Below the pieces are notes generated by a model, which saw only the letters and a list, made by a program, of their open reading frames with translations, was not told the DNA's origin and did no database searches. DNA of 64,000 bases. It comes from Buxus sempervirens. Its lineage: Eukaryota; Streptophyta; Magnoliopsida; Buxales; Buxaceae. Location of the stretch: contig OX387183.1 of NCBI GenBank assembly GCA_947561395.2, forward strand, positions 10,281,402-10,345,401, written 5' to 3'. The position numbers and the translations under genes are program-made. The first letter of the stretch is position 1, and the number at the start of each line of letters is the position of its first letter. Below are positions 48,531 to 61,700 of this stretch, one piece after another.

Positions 48531-51359
48531 TACATATAAATCAAGGTGACCCTTGGGAAGTGTGTTAGATATTATATTCCCCTTCTTGGGGCATGTCCTT
48601 ATATTTCATTGTGCCTCATTATTACGGGTGTTAAATAGACATACCTATTTCATTCATTCAAAACTTAAGCGGTTTGAAAACTGTTCCTTTCTACTTCTTC
48701 CCTTGTCATTATCCCTTCCTTATACATGCATGGTTGCACGTGCATCCTGTTAATTGTGATAATAGGAATGGTGATCCTTTAGAATATTCATAATGTAAAT
48801 AAATAAATTGCTACAAGTGAAGCTTACAAGTCTATAAATGGTTTATTTTAAGACTTTTTTAACTAGATTTCAAGTCTTATAATTGGACGTTATAGGTTTA
48901 TAAGCCATTTATGCAACTAAAGGCATTATAATTTATAAGTAGTAAAATCATATTTATTTTCAAATATTCTATAAAAGTATCATTATTTTTAAATTATTAA
49001 TAATTAGGTGACTGGATATATATTATATCCAAAAAAGCATCACACCAGAACAATTTTCCCCCAAAAGGAACATTTGGCGGTCAAAGCCACTTAAAATTTT
49101 CTTATTGTCATTCTTTCATATTTTTACTTTTCAATACTTAGTATTATAAAATAATAGTTAAGATGTATGGATATTTTATTTTACTTAGCAAATATTATAA
49201 TTTTATGTATGTAATGAATTGGATACCTTAGAATTTTGATCTATAATTATAATATCACCTTTAAAAAAAACTGTAGATTTTTATTACTAAGCGTCAGAGA
49301 AGTGCTTGTATAGAACTTGGGCAATAATGATAGATTTGTGAAGAAATCCTCTGCAACGTGAGATTTCAGGGTTTGGTTGACCCATTCTTTTGGGCAAACT
49401 AGCGAGGGGAGAAAATTGGGTTAATGATCTCACAATTTCTCACATTGTAAGGTCACTTACGTAGGATGGGAACTAGCGGAATGAAATGAAATCATCTGCA
49501 ACGCTGTAGCAGAGTTACCATTTGTGTAAGATGTTACCACATGTAGCATTTTACGGTTTCTGTGTTTTTAAACGTGAAACATCTTTTTATATTGAAAAAT
49601 ATAAAAAAAAAAAATAGACCATGAGATGATACATGTGACAGCATCTCACGCATCTTGTTTGCCGACTATACCTCAGAACCTTGGCAATGAAAAACGATGT
49701 TACAACAACCTCTATGTAGTAAATTCTTTGTACATAGCAAAATTTACCATATCCTAAGGATGTAAATGCCCTTCAATTTGCATCCTTTTTAATGGTTTTA
49801 ATGATAAAGAATACCTTTGTGGTGATTGTTTAGCTCAATTTTTTAGCAAGTCTTGTGATGCTTCTTTATTCCTAGGCCTATTTAGCCGCACTCAAAAATT
49901 CTTTCAGAACACTTGTGAGAAGTAATTCCAAATAAAGTGCTTTACCAAAATAATGACTCCACTAAAAAAATTGATTCTATACTTCTCTAAATTATTTTTA
50001 ATTGAATCAGTTTGGAACTAAAGTGAAATTTTTTGTTTGGACTACTTTACCCTCAAACTATTTCGCAATAATTATTTTATACTTCATATTTTCTTGACTT
50101 AAAATACTTCTTAAATAGGCATTTATCAAACATAGTATTTTTTTTTCTTAGTTGATTTAATTTTTTAAAACACTTCATAAGAATCAATTTGAAGGCATTG
50201 CTTATCCTTAAAAGGCTTTTTTTCAATGCACTTCATTTAAATCTACATTTTCTTGATTTTTTTTCCGAACTTCTTCTTTCCATTTTTTTGTTTAAACTTT
50301 TTCTTACATAACTTAATTGAGATTTTGTTTTTTATTTTTTATTTTTGAATTATTTTAAGTGGCAACAATTTTTTTTTTCCTGTTTGGTTGGTGTTTCATA
50401 AAAATCAATTTTTTTTCCTATTTTTAAAAATAGATTCCATCGTACTAATACTAGGGAAATGCACGTACTATACATGTAGAAAAAGAATTAGAAACAAAGA
50501 AGTGGGCAGTTAATTATAACACGTTGCATTAACAAACCTTGTATTAGAGTAAATTTGAAAAAATTAGAGTGTATTTTTGGTATATAATGTGAGGCAGAAA
50601 ACAGGGATCGGCTTTGTATGATAATATAGATAGTGCATTTAATTAATTTCAATATGTTAACCATAATTTCTCTGTTTTGTACAAAATTTTATTACTTTTA
50701 TAATTTAAGGCAATCACAAAAGAGAAAAATAATCCAATCCTACAAGAATTTATTTCTCCTCCTCTATATATATATATATATATATATTTGTCTGTACTCT
50801 GTAGGGTGGAAATCAATAAGGCAAGTAGATGCATCCTATGAACCCCAGTCCCCCACAATCATAGCAATATATACTTCATTTGACAGCGTTTCAACAAAGA
50901 GCGGAGAGATTGGAGGAGAATGTCGGAAAAGCAATTTTTCTACAACTCGGTTATGGTCACTTAATTGGAGAATAAAAGAAAGAAGCCCAACCCTTTTTTG
51001 TCAGAGAAAATAAAAAACATACCAAAGCCATCTTGCTTTTTTTGTCCTGGTGAGATCTAAAAAATACATCACGAGAGGAATGAGCTCACCATCACGACAA
51101 AAATTGAGCCTACCAAGACGTTTGAACATAATGTACAAACGTCTTGTTTATCAACAACATTTTAATAAGAGGAGTGACAGCTCATGGTCTCAATTTAAAT
51201 TCATGATATCTCAGAATCGAGACAAAAAGCATACCTGTAAGAAGCATACCCGTGTACAAATTTACTAGTTTAAGAAGATTCACATCCTGTAACCAGTTCT
51301 CTGATCCCATCCCAACAAATATCACTGAGGCCATGCCCGATTTAAGCTTTCTCTCTCTT
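48531..51359. other. Intergenic AT-rich DNA
   Basis: No gene recognised. Contains many T-runs (50130-50430) and a (TA)n tract at about 50764-50787. Confidence 0.5.
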
Positions 51360-52531
51360 TGAGGAAACCATATATCTGGTGAAATCCTGTCCTCCATTGG
51401 AAAGATGGTACATTTGAAAGTTCTAGATCTTTCGAGGAATAATTTAGAAGGTAGCATCCCTCCAAGCTTATGGAATTGTTCTTACCTAATGGTCTTAGAC
51501 CTCGGAAGAAATAACTTATCTGGGTCGATTCCAAGGTCATTGGGTCAATTGAAATTTCTATAATCGTTGCACCTGAGTGACAACAAGCTATCAGGGGAGA
51601 TCCTATTATCCTTGCGGAATTTTTCGCGTTTGGAAACTCTAGATCTTGGTAACAACAAGTTTTCAGGTAAAATGCCATCTTGGATTGGAGAAAGCTTTCC
51701 TATTCTCAGAATTATACGCTTGAGGTCAAATGAATTTTCAGGAATAATTCCCTCTCAGCTTACAAATCTAAGTACATTGCAAGTTCTGGATCTTGCAGAT
51801 AATAATTTGGTTGGCAGAATTCCTGATAGCTTAAGGGGGGCTCAAATCCATGGCCCTTGTGCGCAATGTAAACCAGTACCTATCTTATACATGGTGTAGT
51901 GGTGTCTACTATGCGAACTTAGTTGTGGCTACAAAAGGCCAACATTTCGAATACACCAAGACTCCGAGGTCTAAGGAGAAATTCCTGAATCAATAACAGA
52001 ACTGTTGGGCTTGATGATTTTGAACCTTTCTAGAAACCATATCACAGGTTCAATTCCTGGGAGGATTTCAGCTATGCAGGAATTGTCATCTCTGGATGTG
52101 TCAATAACAAGCTCTCAGGTGGCATTCCTCCTAGCATTTTTTCACTGACAAGATTGGCTTTCCTCAACTTATCAACCAACAACTTCTCAGGCAAGATACC
52201 ATCTGGGGGGCAGATGGAGACTTTCAGTGAGTCCTCATTCTCAGGAAACTTGGGTCTTTGTGGCTTCCCACTTGAATCATGCTCAGGTGAGGACCCAAGT
52301 GGAGGGGGGACTGTTAATGAGGATGACAGTGGCAATGATTTCATCGATAAGGAGTTCTACTTGAGTGTTGGATTAGGATTTGCGGCAGGTCTTTTGGTGC
52401 CTTGTGCTATCCTAGCAATGAAGAAGCACTGGCGTGATGCTTACTTTAGCTTCTTCGATAGAACACTTGATATTGTACCAAAAATCAGAAACTGTAGATT
52501 AACACAACATCGGAACAGATGTCATAAATGA
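51360..52531 (+). pseudogene. LRR receptor-like protein (RLP), truncated and broken
   Basis: Remnant of a cell-surface LRR receptor-like protein of the EIX2-like type (no kinase). It reads about five LRRs (LKVLDLSRNNLEGSIPPSLW, LETLDLGNNKFSGKMPSWIG, LQVLDLADNNLVGRIPDSL), a later LRR block (GLMILNLSRNHITGSIP, LNLSTNNFSGKIPSG), a NLGLCGFPLES cap, an acidic juxtamembrane stretch, one membrane helix (YLSVGLGFAAGLLVPCAILA) and a short tail with MKKHWRDAYFSFFD. Breaks are TAA at 51561-51563, a frameshift in the G-run near 51835, missing sequence near 51975 and a frameshift near 52105. The signal peptide and first LRRs are absent. No function is expected. Confidence 0.88.
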
Positions 52532-53568
52532 AAGGTTTGCTTCCCGCTGCTTGTTTCCTTTTCTTCCTCTGCAATATTTTCTGGAGTAAGATTCTTAGCT
52601 GCTTTATGTTGTAAAATATCTTCAAAAGTGTTAGAAGGAACTTTTAGTTTTTGTTGAATAAATGTACCGCTGCATTATGTTCTTTCTATGGATTTAATTA
52701 TGCTGTTGATAATTGCCACAGGTGGGATCTTTTTCTTTGCACCAGAGCAAAACAGATGAAAGAATAGTTTTGCTAGAAGAAACTTCAATATAATTTTCAA
52801 GAAATCCATCCTAATGCTCATGAACCTCAAGGCTGCTTTTGGATACTGGAAAAGTGTCAAGAGAGTCACATGTTTCTCACAATGCGTTCTCTTTCATTTC
52901 CTCACCACCTGAACAGTGCAATTTAGGCATACTATTTTCTTGATATTTCTTCGAAGTAACGAATCCCACTCACTTACCATCGAAAAACACACGAGATGTA
53001 GGAAGCCTTAGGTTTGCAGCAATGTCTCACATTCTCTGGATATCCAAATGCAACCTAAGGATAATAGATATGTCTAATGGATTGTTTCCCTTTTTAAATT
53101 TTAGTTTATTACCTTATTCAACTAGGTTTATTCAACTAGAAGGTATTTGTTTAATTGATTATTCTGGACTGTTAGGTCTCGTATTCTATTTGAAAATCAA
53201 TCATTCGGATTAGGTTTTACTAGTAGAGTTTGAGATTGACTATAAATACATGTTGAATTCCACTCTTTACATGGTTAATGGGTTTTCATAGTTGCTACCT
53301 TATTCCATTTCAGTTAACCTGTTCTTGCCATTGCTTCGTATTTGTCTAACATTTTCTATTATTTTTCTTGCTTTGGCTCTCCATGTCAACGCTTATACTC
53401 ACAATAAAAATTTTTTTGGGTTTAATTCGAATTAAACGGATTAAAACCCAAACAAAAAACTAGAACTGTTTTTTTGTTTATACTGACAGCAGTCCATTTC
53501 AAAATTCTACGCAAAGCAAACAAACAACACAAGGAAGCAAAATTGCCGAAGCAGAGGAAGAAGAAAAC
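52532..53568. other. Intergenic stretch
   Basis: No gene seen. From about 53400 the sequence resembles the DNA just downstream of reductase exon 1 (AAACGAACTAAAACCCA-like text), so the duplicated segment probably starts there. Confidence 0.4.
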
Positions 53569-53686
53569 TTAGGCTGCGAACGGAGGTTTTGACAATGTAT
53601 CCTCAGTGGAGTTAGAGCTGCACGAGCCATGAGGCTATGTAGCTAGACGCTGTGGTGACGCATACCACCTTCCCTGCACCACGCAT
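53569..53686 (-). pseudogene. Dead duplicate of reductase exon 1
   Basis: Same 118-nt length as exon 1 of the reductase gene at 47573-47456 and clearly homologous: [20 protein letters not shown]. The nucleotide-binding loop is damaged (TGASG to TTASS) and two stops follow (after LVQL and LH). Similar sequence extends into the leader, where the duplicate has a better TATA box (CTATAAATC, about 53750) than the intact gene. No further exons were found, so it is a fragment of a duplicated gene. Confidence 0.85.
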
Positions 53687-54298
53687 TCCCAGTGATTCCT
53701 CCTCTCGCTTTTCTTTTCTTTTTTTCCTGATTTTAACCTAGAATTTGCGATTTATAGAGGAAGGAATCGCCAGAAATTTTTTTTTTGGTGGAAAAGACTA
53801 TACTATATTAATGACAAAGAAAGGATACACTTTGGGCAACTGCCCACAGCTGATACAGAATGAAGGGGGTAAGAGAGTGTAACCAAAGACGAGCAAAGCT
53901 ATCCATAGCAAAGTTAGCAAGAAAATCTGCTACTTGGTTTCCCTCTCTACAACGGAGAAAATGATCATGGTAAAACTTGTACATAGTTGATGAGCTTCCG
54001 TTAAAATTCCTTGGATCTACCAAGGGAAGTATGCCCTTCTTCTGGATAGGAGTTTTATAATAACCAGTGAGTCTCCTTCAAGAATGACATGGTAGACCTT
54101 GAATGCCACAACCATTCTAATGCCATCTAGAGCAGCCAAGGCTTCTGCAATTATTGCCGAGTCAGTGGTAACAGTAGATGCAAAACCTCCTCAAAAACAT
54201 CCATGTTAATCTCGGCAAACACCTCCAACAGCCGCCTTTCCTTCCATTGGCCTCCAAGCCCCATCAAAGTTTATCTTCACAAACGGGTAAGTAGGACC

Positions 54299-54840
54299 TA
54301 GGGCTGGCAATGGGTCGGATATATATATCCGAATCTGATCCGAAAATCTCAAATTCGGATATGAGATATAGATCCACGGTTCGAATACAGATATCGGATT
54401 TCGGATCCGACCGAATTTGGATCCAAATTCGAATCTGTCCATATCCGATCTGAATAGCATCAGAACCGAAATCAACATATACTTTTCATTAAACTATTGG
54501 TAAACTCTATATAAACCATAGTTGAACTATCCTTACTCATGTCTTGCTTTAATATTTATATGGCTCATTAGTTTTGATAATTAAAATTTGCTTTAATAGT
54601 TAAACTTGACTTTTGAGTTCTAAGTTCAAATCGGATCTAATTCAGATCGAATTCGGATTTCAGTTATTTATTTGGTCGAATTTCGAATTCGGATACAGTA
54701 TATAAATTCGGTTTCAAATTCGGATTCACATATAAAAGATCCATCGGATTTCGGATCGAATTCGGATATCAGATTTTTATTTTCGGTTCAAATTCAGATC
54801 ATGGTAGATCCATACCGTATTCGACCCGTTGCCAGCCCTA
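54299..54840. mobile_element. Nonautonomous hAT element
   Basis: A 542-bp element with inverted ends TAGGGCTGGCAATGGGTCGG and the complementary right end, flanked by 8-bp GTAGGACC (54291-54298) and GCAGGACC (54841-54848), a target duplication with one mismatch. The interior is full of TTCGGAT/ATCCGAA repeats and has no coding capacity. It sits in the L1 RNase H region. Confidence 0.92.
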
Positions 54841-55644
54841 GCAGGACCTTGCTAGTGAATTAATCTTGGTACCGACGCCTTTTGAGTTTCCTTTTCACGA
54901 GACCTAATCAACTCCATATCTTTATGCATTTTGCTTAACATTTTACATGCTGAATCTACAGAAGGAAGCTGACCATTGTACACTGCACCATTTCGAGTCC
55001 TCCATATGATCCATCCAAAGTGTGCGACACTTGTTAGAAAATTAATAAGGTTAAAATCATCTTTGTTTGACTTCTTAAGAGTTAAGTGCTCAAACCATCT
55101 AAAGAAAGAGGTCTGGGGACCCGAACTTTGTGCTGTTCCACCAAGAGTTTAAACCAAACTGCCCTTGAAAAGGGACAGTTTTGCCAAAGATGGATTGTTG
55201 TTTCATCATGGCCCCTGCACAAATGACAAGTGTTTGTTATCCCTCAAATTCTAGAGTTTAACAGGTCACTTGTAGGAAGGCAATCATTAAGAGATTCCCA
55301 CAAAAGCAATTTAACCTTACTATCACACTTCAGATGCCACACCTTCAACCGCACAGGATTTCTTGAATTTAGATGGGAACCTATCATCAATGCATAAGCA
55401 GAAGCAACCAAAAAATTACTTGAGAAGTTCCTTTCCAATGTCTAACATCCCTTCTCAATGAAGGGCATACCTGTGTGCACATATTTTTTGAACGGTACCC
55501 TGCGACCAGAATTTGGAAAGCATGTTTAAGTTCCAAGTGAAGCAATTGATCCATGGTAACCAGATTGAATTGATTAGAGTTTTGCTGCACTTCAAGTGGT
55601 CGATCTACACTCTACACTCAAGTATCTTGGATAACATTGATATC

Positions 55645-56476
55645 TGTTAAAGTATATTGGCATTTGATGACGTGGAAGCATTTGATGACATGGAATTTTT
55701 AAATCTGTATTTTTCTAGTTGTCATTATCTAGTTGTCATGGTTTGTTAATAGAGATTTGATATGCATCTCTTAGAATCTTATCTTTTAGAATCTTATCTC
55801 TTAAAGATTTGATATACATCCCTTAGGATTAACTTGAATTCTGATTTCTCAGATTTAACATGCATCTCTTAGAATCTGATATGCCTTATCTAATTAAGAG
55901 ATTATCTTTTCAGATTGAAAATTTCGAATCTGGAAAAACAGTTAAGAGAATATCTTATCTGTTCCTTATCTCAGTTGTAACAAAGTTACAACAAGTTAAC
56001 TGTTTTGTTGAGTGATGTTTCAGGTTATAAATACTGATGTGAGTTTGACAGAAAACTCAACTCCTTGAGCATTAAACAAATTTATCAGAAGTATTTGAAG
56101 CTCATCGTTCTTCGGGAGAAGAACTTGAAGCCTTCGGGAGAAGGCAACTTATGATTGAAGGGAGTTCAATCATGGATGCATAAGTCGAGGGGGAGCCTTG
56201 CTGCACACAGAAGATTGAAGGGAGTTCAATCTTGTTTAAGTCGAGGGGAGCTCGCTGAACAACACACTGAAGAGTCTTCTACACATTGACGACGAAAAAG
56301 AGGGAGTCTTTTGTATGTGTAAGTCCACATTGGTGTATGTAAGATTTTGTTTAACTTTAGTGGATTGTTCATCATCTGGACGTGGTCCCGAGGATTAGGT
56401 TAATACCAAACCTCGTTAAAAAGTCTCCTATGTTCATGTGTTACAATACAGTAGTTTAACACTAACAGATCTAACA
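55645..56476 (+). mobile_element. Solo LTR
   Basis: An 832-bp LTR starting TGTTAAAG and ending GATCTAACA, flanked by ATATC at 55640-55644 and 56477-56481. The L1 reading continues across it. A TATA box (TATAAATA, about 56025) suggests plus orientation. The internal direct repeat TTGAAGGGAGTTCAATC occurs twice (about 56154 and 56216). It was left by recombination between two LTRs. It is unrelated in sequence to the Copia LTR nearby. Confidence 0.88.
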
Positions 56477-58076
56477 ATATCTTTACTGTTTGCAATATAC
56501 CAGCCACTTCCTTTTTCTATCCATTCATCCATGTTATGCATTTGATACCACCTGAATGAGTTCTTTTGATGGAAGGATGCCTGAACAAAATCATCATGAG
56601 GGAAGTATGTATCCTTAATCAGGTTGTTCCACAAACTCATGTCTTCCTTCATCAATTTCCATGCAGCTTTAAGGATCAAAGCATTGTTCATTTGGCTCAT
56701 ATATCCTCTTAATATTTAAACCTCCATTACACCAAGGTGAGGCAATCTTCTCCCAATAGATCGTGTGCATGGCCTGCCAGTCATATTTTTTCCTCCAGAA
56801 AAACTTCCACACCATGCTGTCCATTTTTTTGGTTGTTTCTTGTGGAAGTGAAAAACAACTCATGAAATACAATGGTTGAGCATTTAGAACAGAATTAATT
56901 AAGACTACCCTCCCCATTTGCAATAACACCAAGTCTTTCCACCCAGTGAGTCTGTTTGCAGTCATATTCAATAATTCCTCACAATCCTCAGCCGTCGGCT
57001 TTCTTTGGAAAACTGGAATCCCAAGATACTTTTCTTGCTGCTTTGTCTCATGAATCCCCATCATTTGGCAAAACTTGGGATCTCTTTAGATTATTGGTAT
57101 CATCACTAAAAAACAAAGAAAATTTTTCCATGTTAATCAATTGACCAGATTCACAGCAATATTTATGCAAAAGTCTAACGTTGTGCTGTGCCTCTCTTTC
57201 TGAAGACTGACAATAAATTAGCACACCATCAGTGTACATAAGGTGGCTTAAAGATAAGCCACCTCTCTTTAAACAGACCCCTGAAATTCGCCCATTTGTT
57301 TCCGCACGACTAATAGCTAAAGAAAGGACTTGTTGACATAAAATAAAGAGATAGGGTGAAAGGGGATCACCTTGTCGCACACCACATTCCGCAGGGAAGT
57401 GCCCCACCGGTCTACCATTAAATAAAACACTAAAAGTAGCAGAGGTGACACATTTCATTACCAACTCAACCACAAAATTTGAGAAGCCATGAGCAAGAAG
57501 GACTGATCTGAGAAAATGCCAACTTAGTTGATCACAAGCCTTGGTGAAATTCAGCTTAATCACGACTTTACTTTTATCCAGGGGCCAATGCTTGATCGCT
57601 TTTGATCTCTACTTCTTCTTTTTTTGTTTTTTTTTATGGTTTGCTCTAAAGCAGTGAGCAATTTCATGATGGATCAAAACATTTTCACGGATGGAACGAC
57701 TAGGCACAAAAGCAGTTTGATATGGACAAATAATGTCAGATAACAGAGGTCTAATTTTAAAGCACCCAAATTTTTGAAATGATTTTGTACAAAAAATTGC
57801 AAAGACTTATGGGACGCAAATTATTGAAAGTTCTATGATGCTGTGTTTTGGGAATGAGAGAAAATAAAGGTATGATTTAAATCTTGAGGTAGGAAACTAG
57901 ACCTGAAAAACTCTTGGACAGTTTGAATCACTTCCGTACCAACAATATCCCAATAAGTCTTATAAAAGAGACCTTGAAATCCATTAGTACCAGGTGCCTT
58001 CAGAGATCCCATCGATTGAACAACATTCCATATTTCCAAAAGGGTGGGGATTTGACTTATCGCCAAATCTTGATAG

Positions 58077-58328
58077 CACTACCAAAAAGGAGGGTTTTAG
58101 CGGTGGGCTAAGACTGCCACTAAAACCCAAGAGCCCGCCATTAAAGCATTCCCCAAACGACAGATGTCTACCAGAAAATGCACTGTCGCTGAATGTTTCA
58201 GCGGCGAGCATAGCAGCGGTCAGGAACGCCACTAAAGATCCTATTGAAAGAAAAAAAAATTAAATAAAACCACACCAGCTTGCCCACACGCCTTACACAC
58301 CACACACCAAAATTTATTATTAATATTT
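58077..58328 (+). mobile_element. CACTA (En/Spm) element end
   Basis: Begins CACTACCAAAAAGGAGGG and carries subterminal repeats in both orientations (TTTTAGCGG, CCACTAAAACCC, TTTCAGCGGCG, GCCACTAAAGATCC). This is the layout of a CACTA terminus. The opposite end was not found in the window; the Copia insertion splits the sequence at 58328. Confidence 0.6.
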
Positions 58329-58656
58329 TGTTGTGATTAAACCCTAGATCTGGATCTGATAATAGCCAAGAAGCAAGAAACAAATAGAGAAAAGAAAACA
58401 GAGATCACAAGCACACAACGATTTACGTGGTTCGGCACGAAGCCTACGTCCACGGGCGAAGATCGGAACAAGCTTTCACTATGAGAAGGAAAAAACGAAG
58501 AGATTACATAATGAGCTCTCTGGCTCTCAAAACCCCTAATATCAAAAGACCCATAACATACACGAACCGGGTCGGGTCAGAACCCACCATGAATCGGGTC
58601 GGGTCACGGGTCAGCGGGTCGTCCATCGGGTCTGAATTCGAGACACCCACATTACA
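58329..58656 (-). repeat. Copia 3' LTR
   Basis: TGTTGTGATT to CACATTACA, 328 bp. It carries GGGTCGGGTC-rich sequence (58570-58630). It is the downstream LTR because coding is on the minus strand. The adjacent purine tract (reverse complement of 58657-58668, AAGGTGGAGATT) is the expected polypurine tract. Confidence 0.95.
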
Positions 58657-58746
58657 AATCTCCACCTTGGCTCGAATACAGCCAACAATACCTCACCATA
58701 AGCAAAAAACTTTCCTCCCATCTTCTCCACAAAACCCCGAAGGGTT

Positions 58747-61700
58747 TCACATACTATAAACACCAATCAAGTCCAAGCAGTGCTTGAACTTGGCAGCAGG
58801 AATCGGCTTAGTCAACATATCTGCTGGATTATCTGCTGTGCCAATCTTCTTCACTTCTATATGTCCTTCAGATATAATATCTCGGATGAAGTGATATCTA
58901 ACATCAATATGCTTGGTCCTCTCATGATACATCTGATTTTTAGTCAGATGTATAGCACTCTGACTGTCACAGTGAATAACAGTCAAACCTTGTTGTAAAC
59001 CCAACTCACCAAGCAAACCTCTCATCCAAACACTCTCCTTTACTGCTTCAGTCACAGCCATGTACTCTGCTTCCGTAGTGGATAAGGCAACTGTAGCCTG
59101 TAATGTTGCCTTCCAGCTAACAGCACAACCTGAGAGAGTGAAGACATAACCTGTCAAAGATCTCCTCCTATCATGGTCACCAGCAAAATCTGAATCTACA
59201 AATCCAACAACATTAATTTTAACTCTACTATCAAATGCCAAGCCAACATCTGTAGTACCCTTTAAATACCGAAGTATCCATTTCACTGCCTGCCAATGTG
59301 TCTTCCCTGGATGTCCCATGTACCTACTGACAACACTAACAACATGTGAGATATCTGGGCGCGTGCAAACCATGGCATACATTAAACTACCAACTGCACT
59401 AGCATATGGAACATGAGACATGTGCTCCTTCTCCTCCTCTGTCTGTGGTGACAATTCTGCTGAAAGTCTAAAGTGAGCAGCAAGTGGAGTACTTACAGGC
59501 TTAGAACTCTGCATCCCGAAGCGCTCAAGTACTTTCTCAATGTATCTCTTCTGAGACAAGTACAACTTCCCAGCCTTTCTATCCCTGTGAATTTCCATAC
59601 CCAAAATCTTCTTTGCTGCACCTAGGTCTTTCATCTCAAACTCATCACCAAGCTGCATCTTCAACTTGTCAATCTCAGACATGCTTTTAGCAACAATAAG
59701 CATGTCATCTACATACAGTAACAAGTACATAAAGGAGCCATCTGAGAGCCTTCTGAAATAAACACAACTATCATGCTCACTTCTAGAGTAGCTATGTCCA
59801 ATCATAAATGTGTCAAAACGCTTATACCACTGTCTAGGTGATTGTTTCAAGCCGTACAATGACTTTTTTAATAAGCAAACATGATCTTCCATACCTGAAA
59901 CTGCGAACCCCTCTAGCTGATGCATGTAAATTTGCTCCTCAAGCTCACCATGCAGAAAAGCTGTCTTAACGTCAAGCTGCTCCAACTCTAAGTCAAAAGC
60001 AGCAACCATATCAAGCAGTATACGGATAGAGCTATGCTTCACAACTGGTGAGAATACTTCATTGAAGTCCACACCCTCTTTCTGACTATAGCCCTTTGCC
60101 ACTAAACGAGCCTTGTACCTTACATCTTCTATCCCTGGAGTTCCTTCCTTCTTCTTGAAGACCCATTTACAGCCAACAATCCTTTTACCCTTTTGTGGTC
60201 TCACCAGCTTCCAAGTCTGATTCTTTTGGAGAGACTCCATCTCCTCAGTCATGGCAACAGTCCACTGTGCAGACTCACTACTCATGACAGCCTCACGGTA
60301 TGTGGAAGGCTCCTGAAACTCAACTGTATCTGCCACAGTTAATGCATAAGCAACAAAGTCTGCATAGCTGTATCTTTGAGGTGGCCTAATGACTCTCCTT
60401 TCTCTCCCAGTAGCAATGCTATATTGCCTTTGTTGTGGTGCATCTTCCTCACTAGGATATTGCACCTCTTCTTCAATAGGCTGACTAGTAGTGTCAATCT
60501 GCTCTTTTTCAGAACACTCTAACTCCACCTGCTCACTGACACCACGGTCCCTACTTGCATCAACACACTCCTCCTTTTGACGAAGCATGACAGATTCATC
60601 AAAGGTAACATCCCTGCTGATAAGGAACTTGGATGACTTAGGGTCAGGGCACCACAACCTATATCCCTTTACCCCAGATGCATAACCCAGAAATATGCAC
60701 TTCTTAGCTCGAGGTTCTAGTTTCCCTTCGTTAACATGAGCATAAGCAGGACAACCAAAAATCCTCAAACTAGAATAATCAGCATGAGTACCAGACCATA
60801 CCTCTTCAGGAGTCTTACATTCAATCGCAGTCGATGGAGACCGATTTACCAAGTAACAAGCAGTGGAGATTGCTTCAGCCCAAAATTCTTTGCCTAAACC
60901 AGCATTAGAGAGCATACAACGAGCTCTCTCTAAAAGAGTCCTGTTCATGCGTTCTGCTACACCATTTTGCTGAGGAGTTTTCCTTACTGTACGGTGCCTT
61001 ACAATCCCCTCATTCTTGCAGAACTCATTAAACTCACCATGACAAAACTCCAAACCATTATCAGTTCTCAAACGCTTGATCTTCTTACCAGTCTGTTTCT
61101 CAATCATAGTCTTCCACTGCTTAAAGTTGAGAAACACCTCATCTTTGTGTTTCAAAGTAAACACCCAAACCTTTCTTGAAAAGTCGTCGATGAAGGTTAG
61201 AAGATACCGAGAACCGCCCTTAGAAGGAACACGAGAGGGACCCCAAAGATCAGAATGAATATAGTCCACAGTGCCCTTAGTTCTATGAACTGCAGTGCTG
61301 AACTTTACCCTGCATTGTTTCCCAAATATGCAATGTTCACAAAAGTCCAACTTTCCAATTTTCTGACCACCAAGCAAGCCTTGCTTGCTCAACACTGTCA
61401 ATCCTCTCTCACTCATATGCCCTAAGCGCATATGCCATAGTTGAGTATTATCAGAATCTGGATTTGTAGATGATGAAACTGCTGTAGTACCTGTAATTGT
61501 ATTACCTTCAAGTACATAAAGGCCATTGACCTTCTTTCCTTTCATTACTACCAAAGCACCCTTTGTCACCCTTTTAACTCCACCTTCAGCCGTGTACCTA
61601 CACCCATTGGAGTCAAGTGTGCCCAAAGAAATAAGGTTTCTCTTCAGATCTGGTACATGTCGAACATCAGTCAAAGTCCTAACAGTACCATCATGCATCT

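Larger units (their letters stand above)
53779..58076 (-). mobile_element. Degenerate L1 LINE interrupted by two insertions
   Basis: Minus-strand L1 ending in a poly(A) at 53779-53788. From the 5' side: RT start (GSLKAPGTNGFQGLFYKTYW, near 58066), RT palm (57563-57048, CGVRQGDPLSPYLFILCQQV), then LLQMGRVVLINSVL and FFWRKKYDWQAMHTIYWEKI (57064-56669), zinc-binding region (55590-54900) and RNase H (KINFDGAWRPMEGKAAVGGV near 54290; REGNQVADFLANFA at 53940). The palm motif reads LMYTDGVLIY, so a catalytic Asp is lost. A hAT element and a solo LTR split it. Its 5' side stops at the CACTA end at 58077. Confidence 0.85.

Noticed and set aside
58427..58759. Identical short frames in both Copia LTRs
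   Set aside because: They lie within LTR regulatory sequence and are present only because the LTRs are duplicated.
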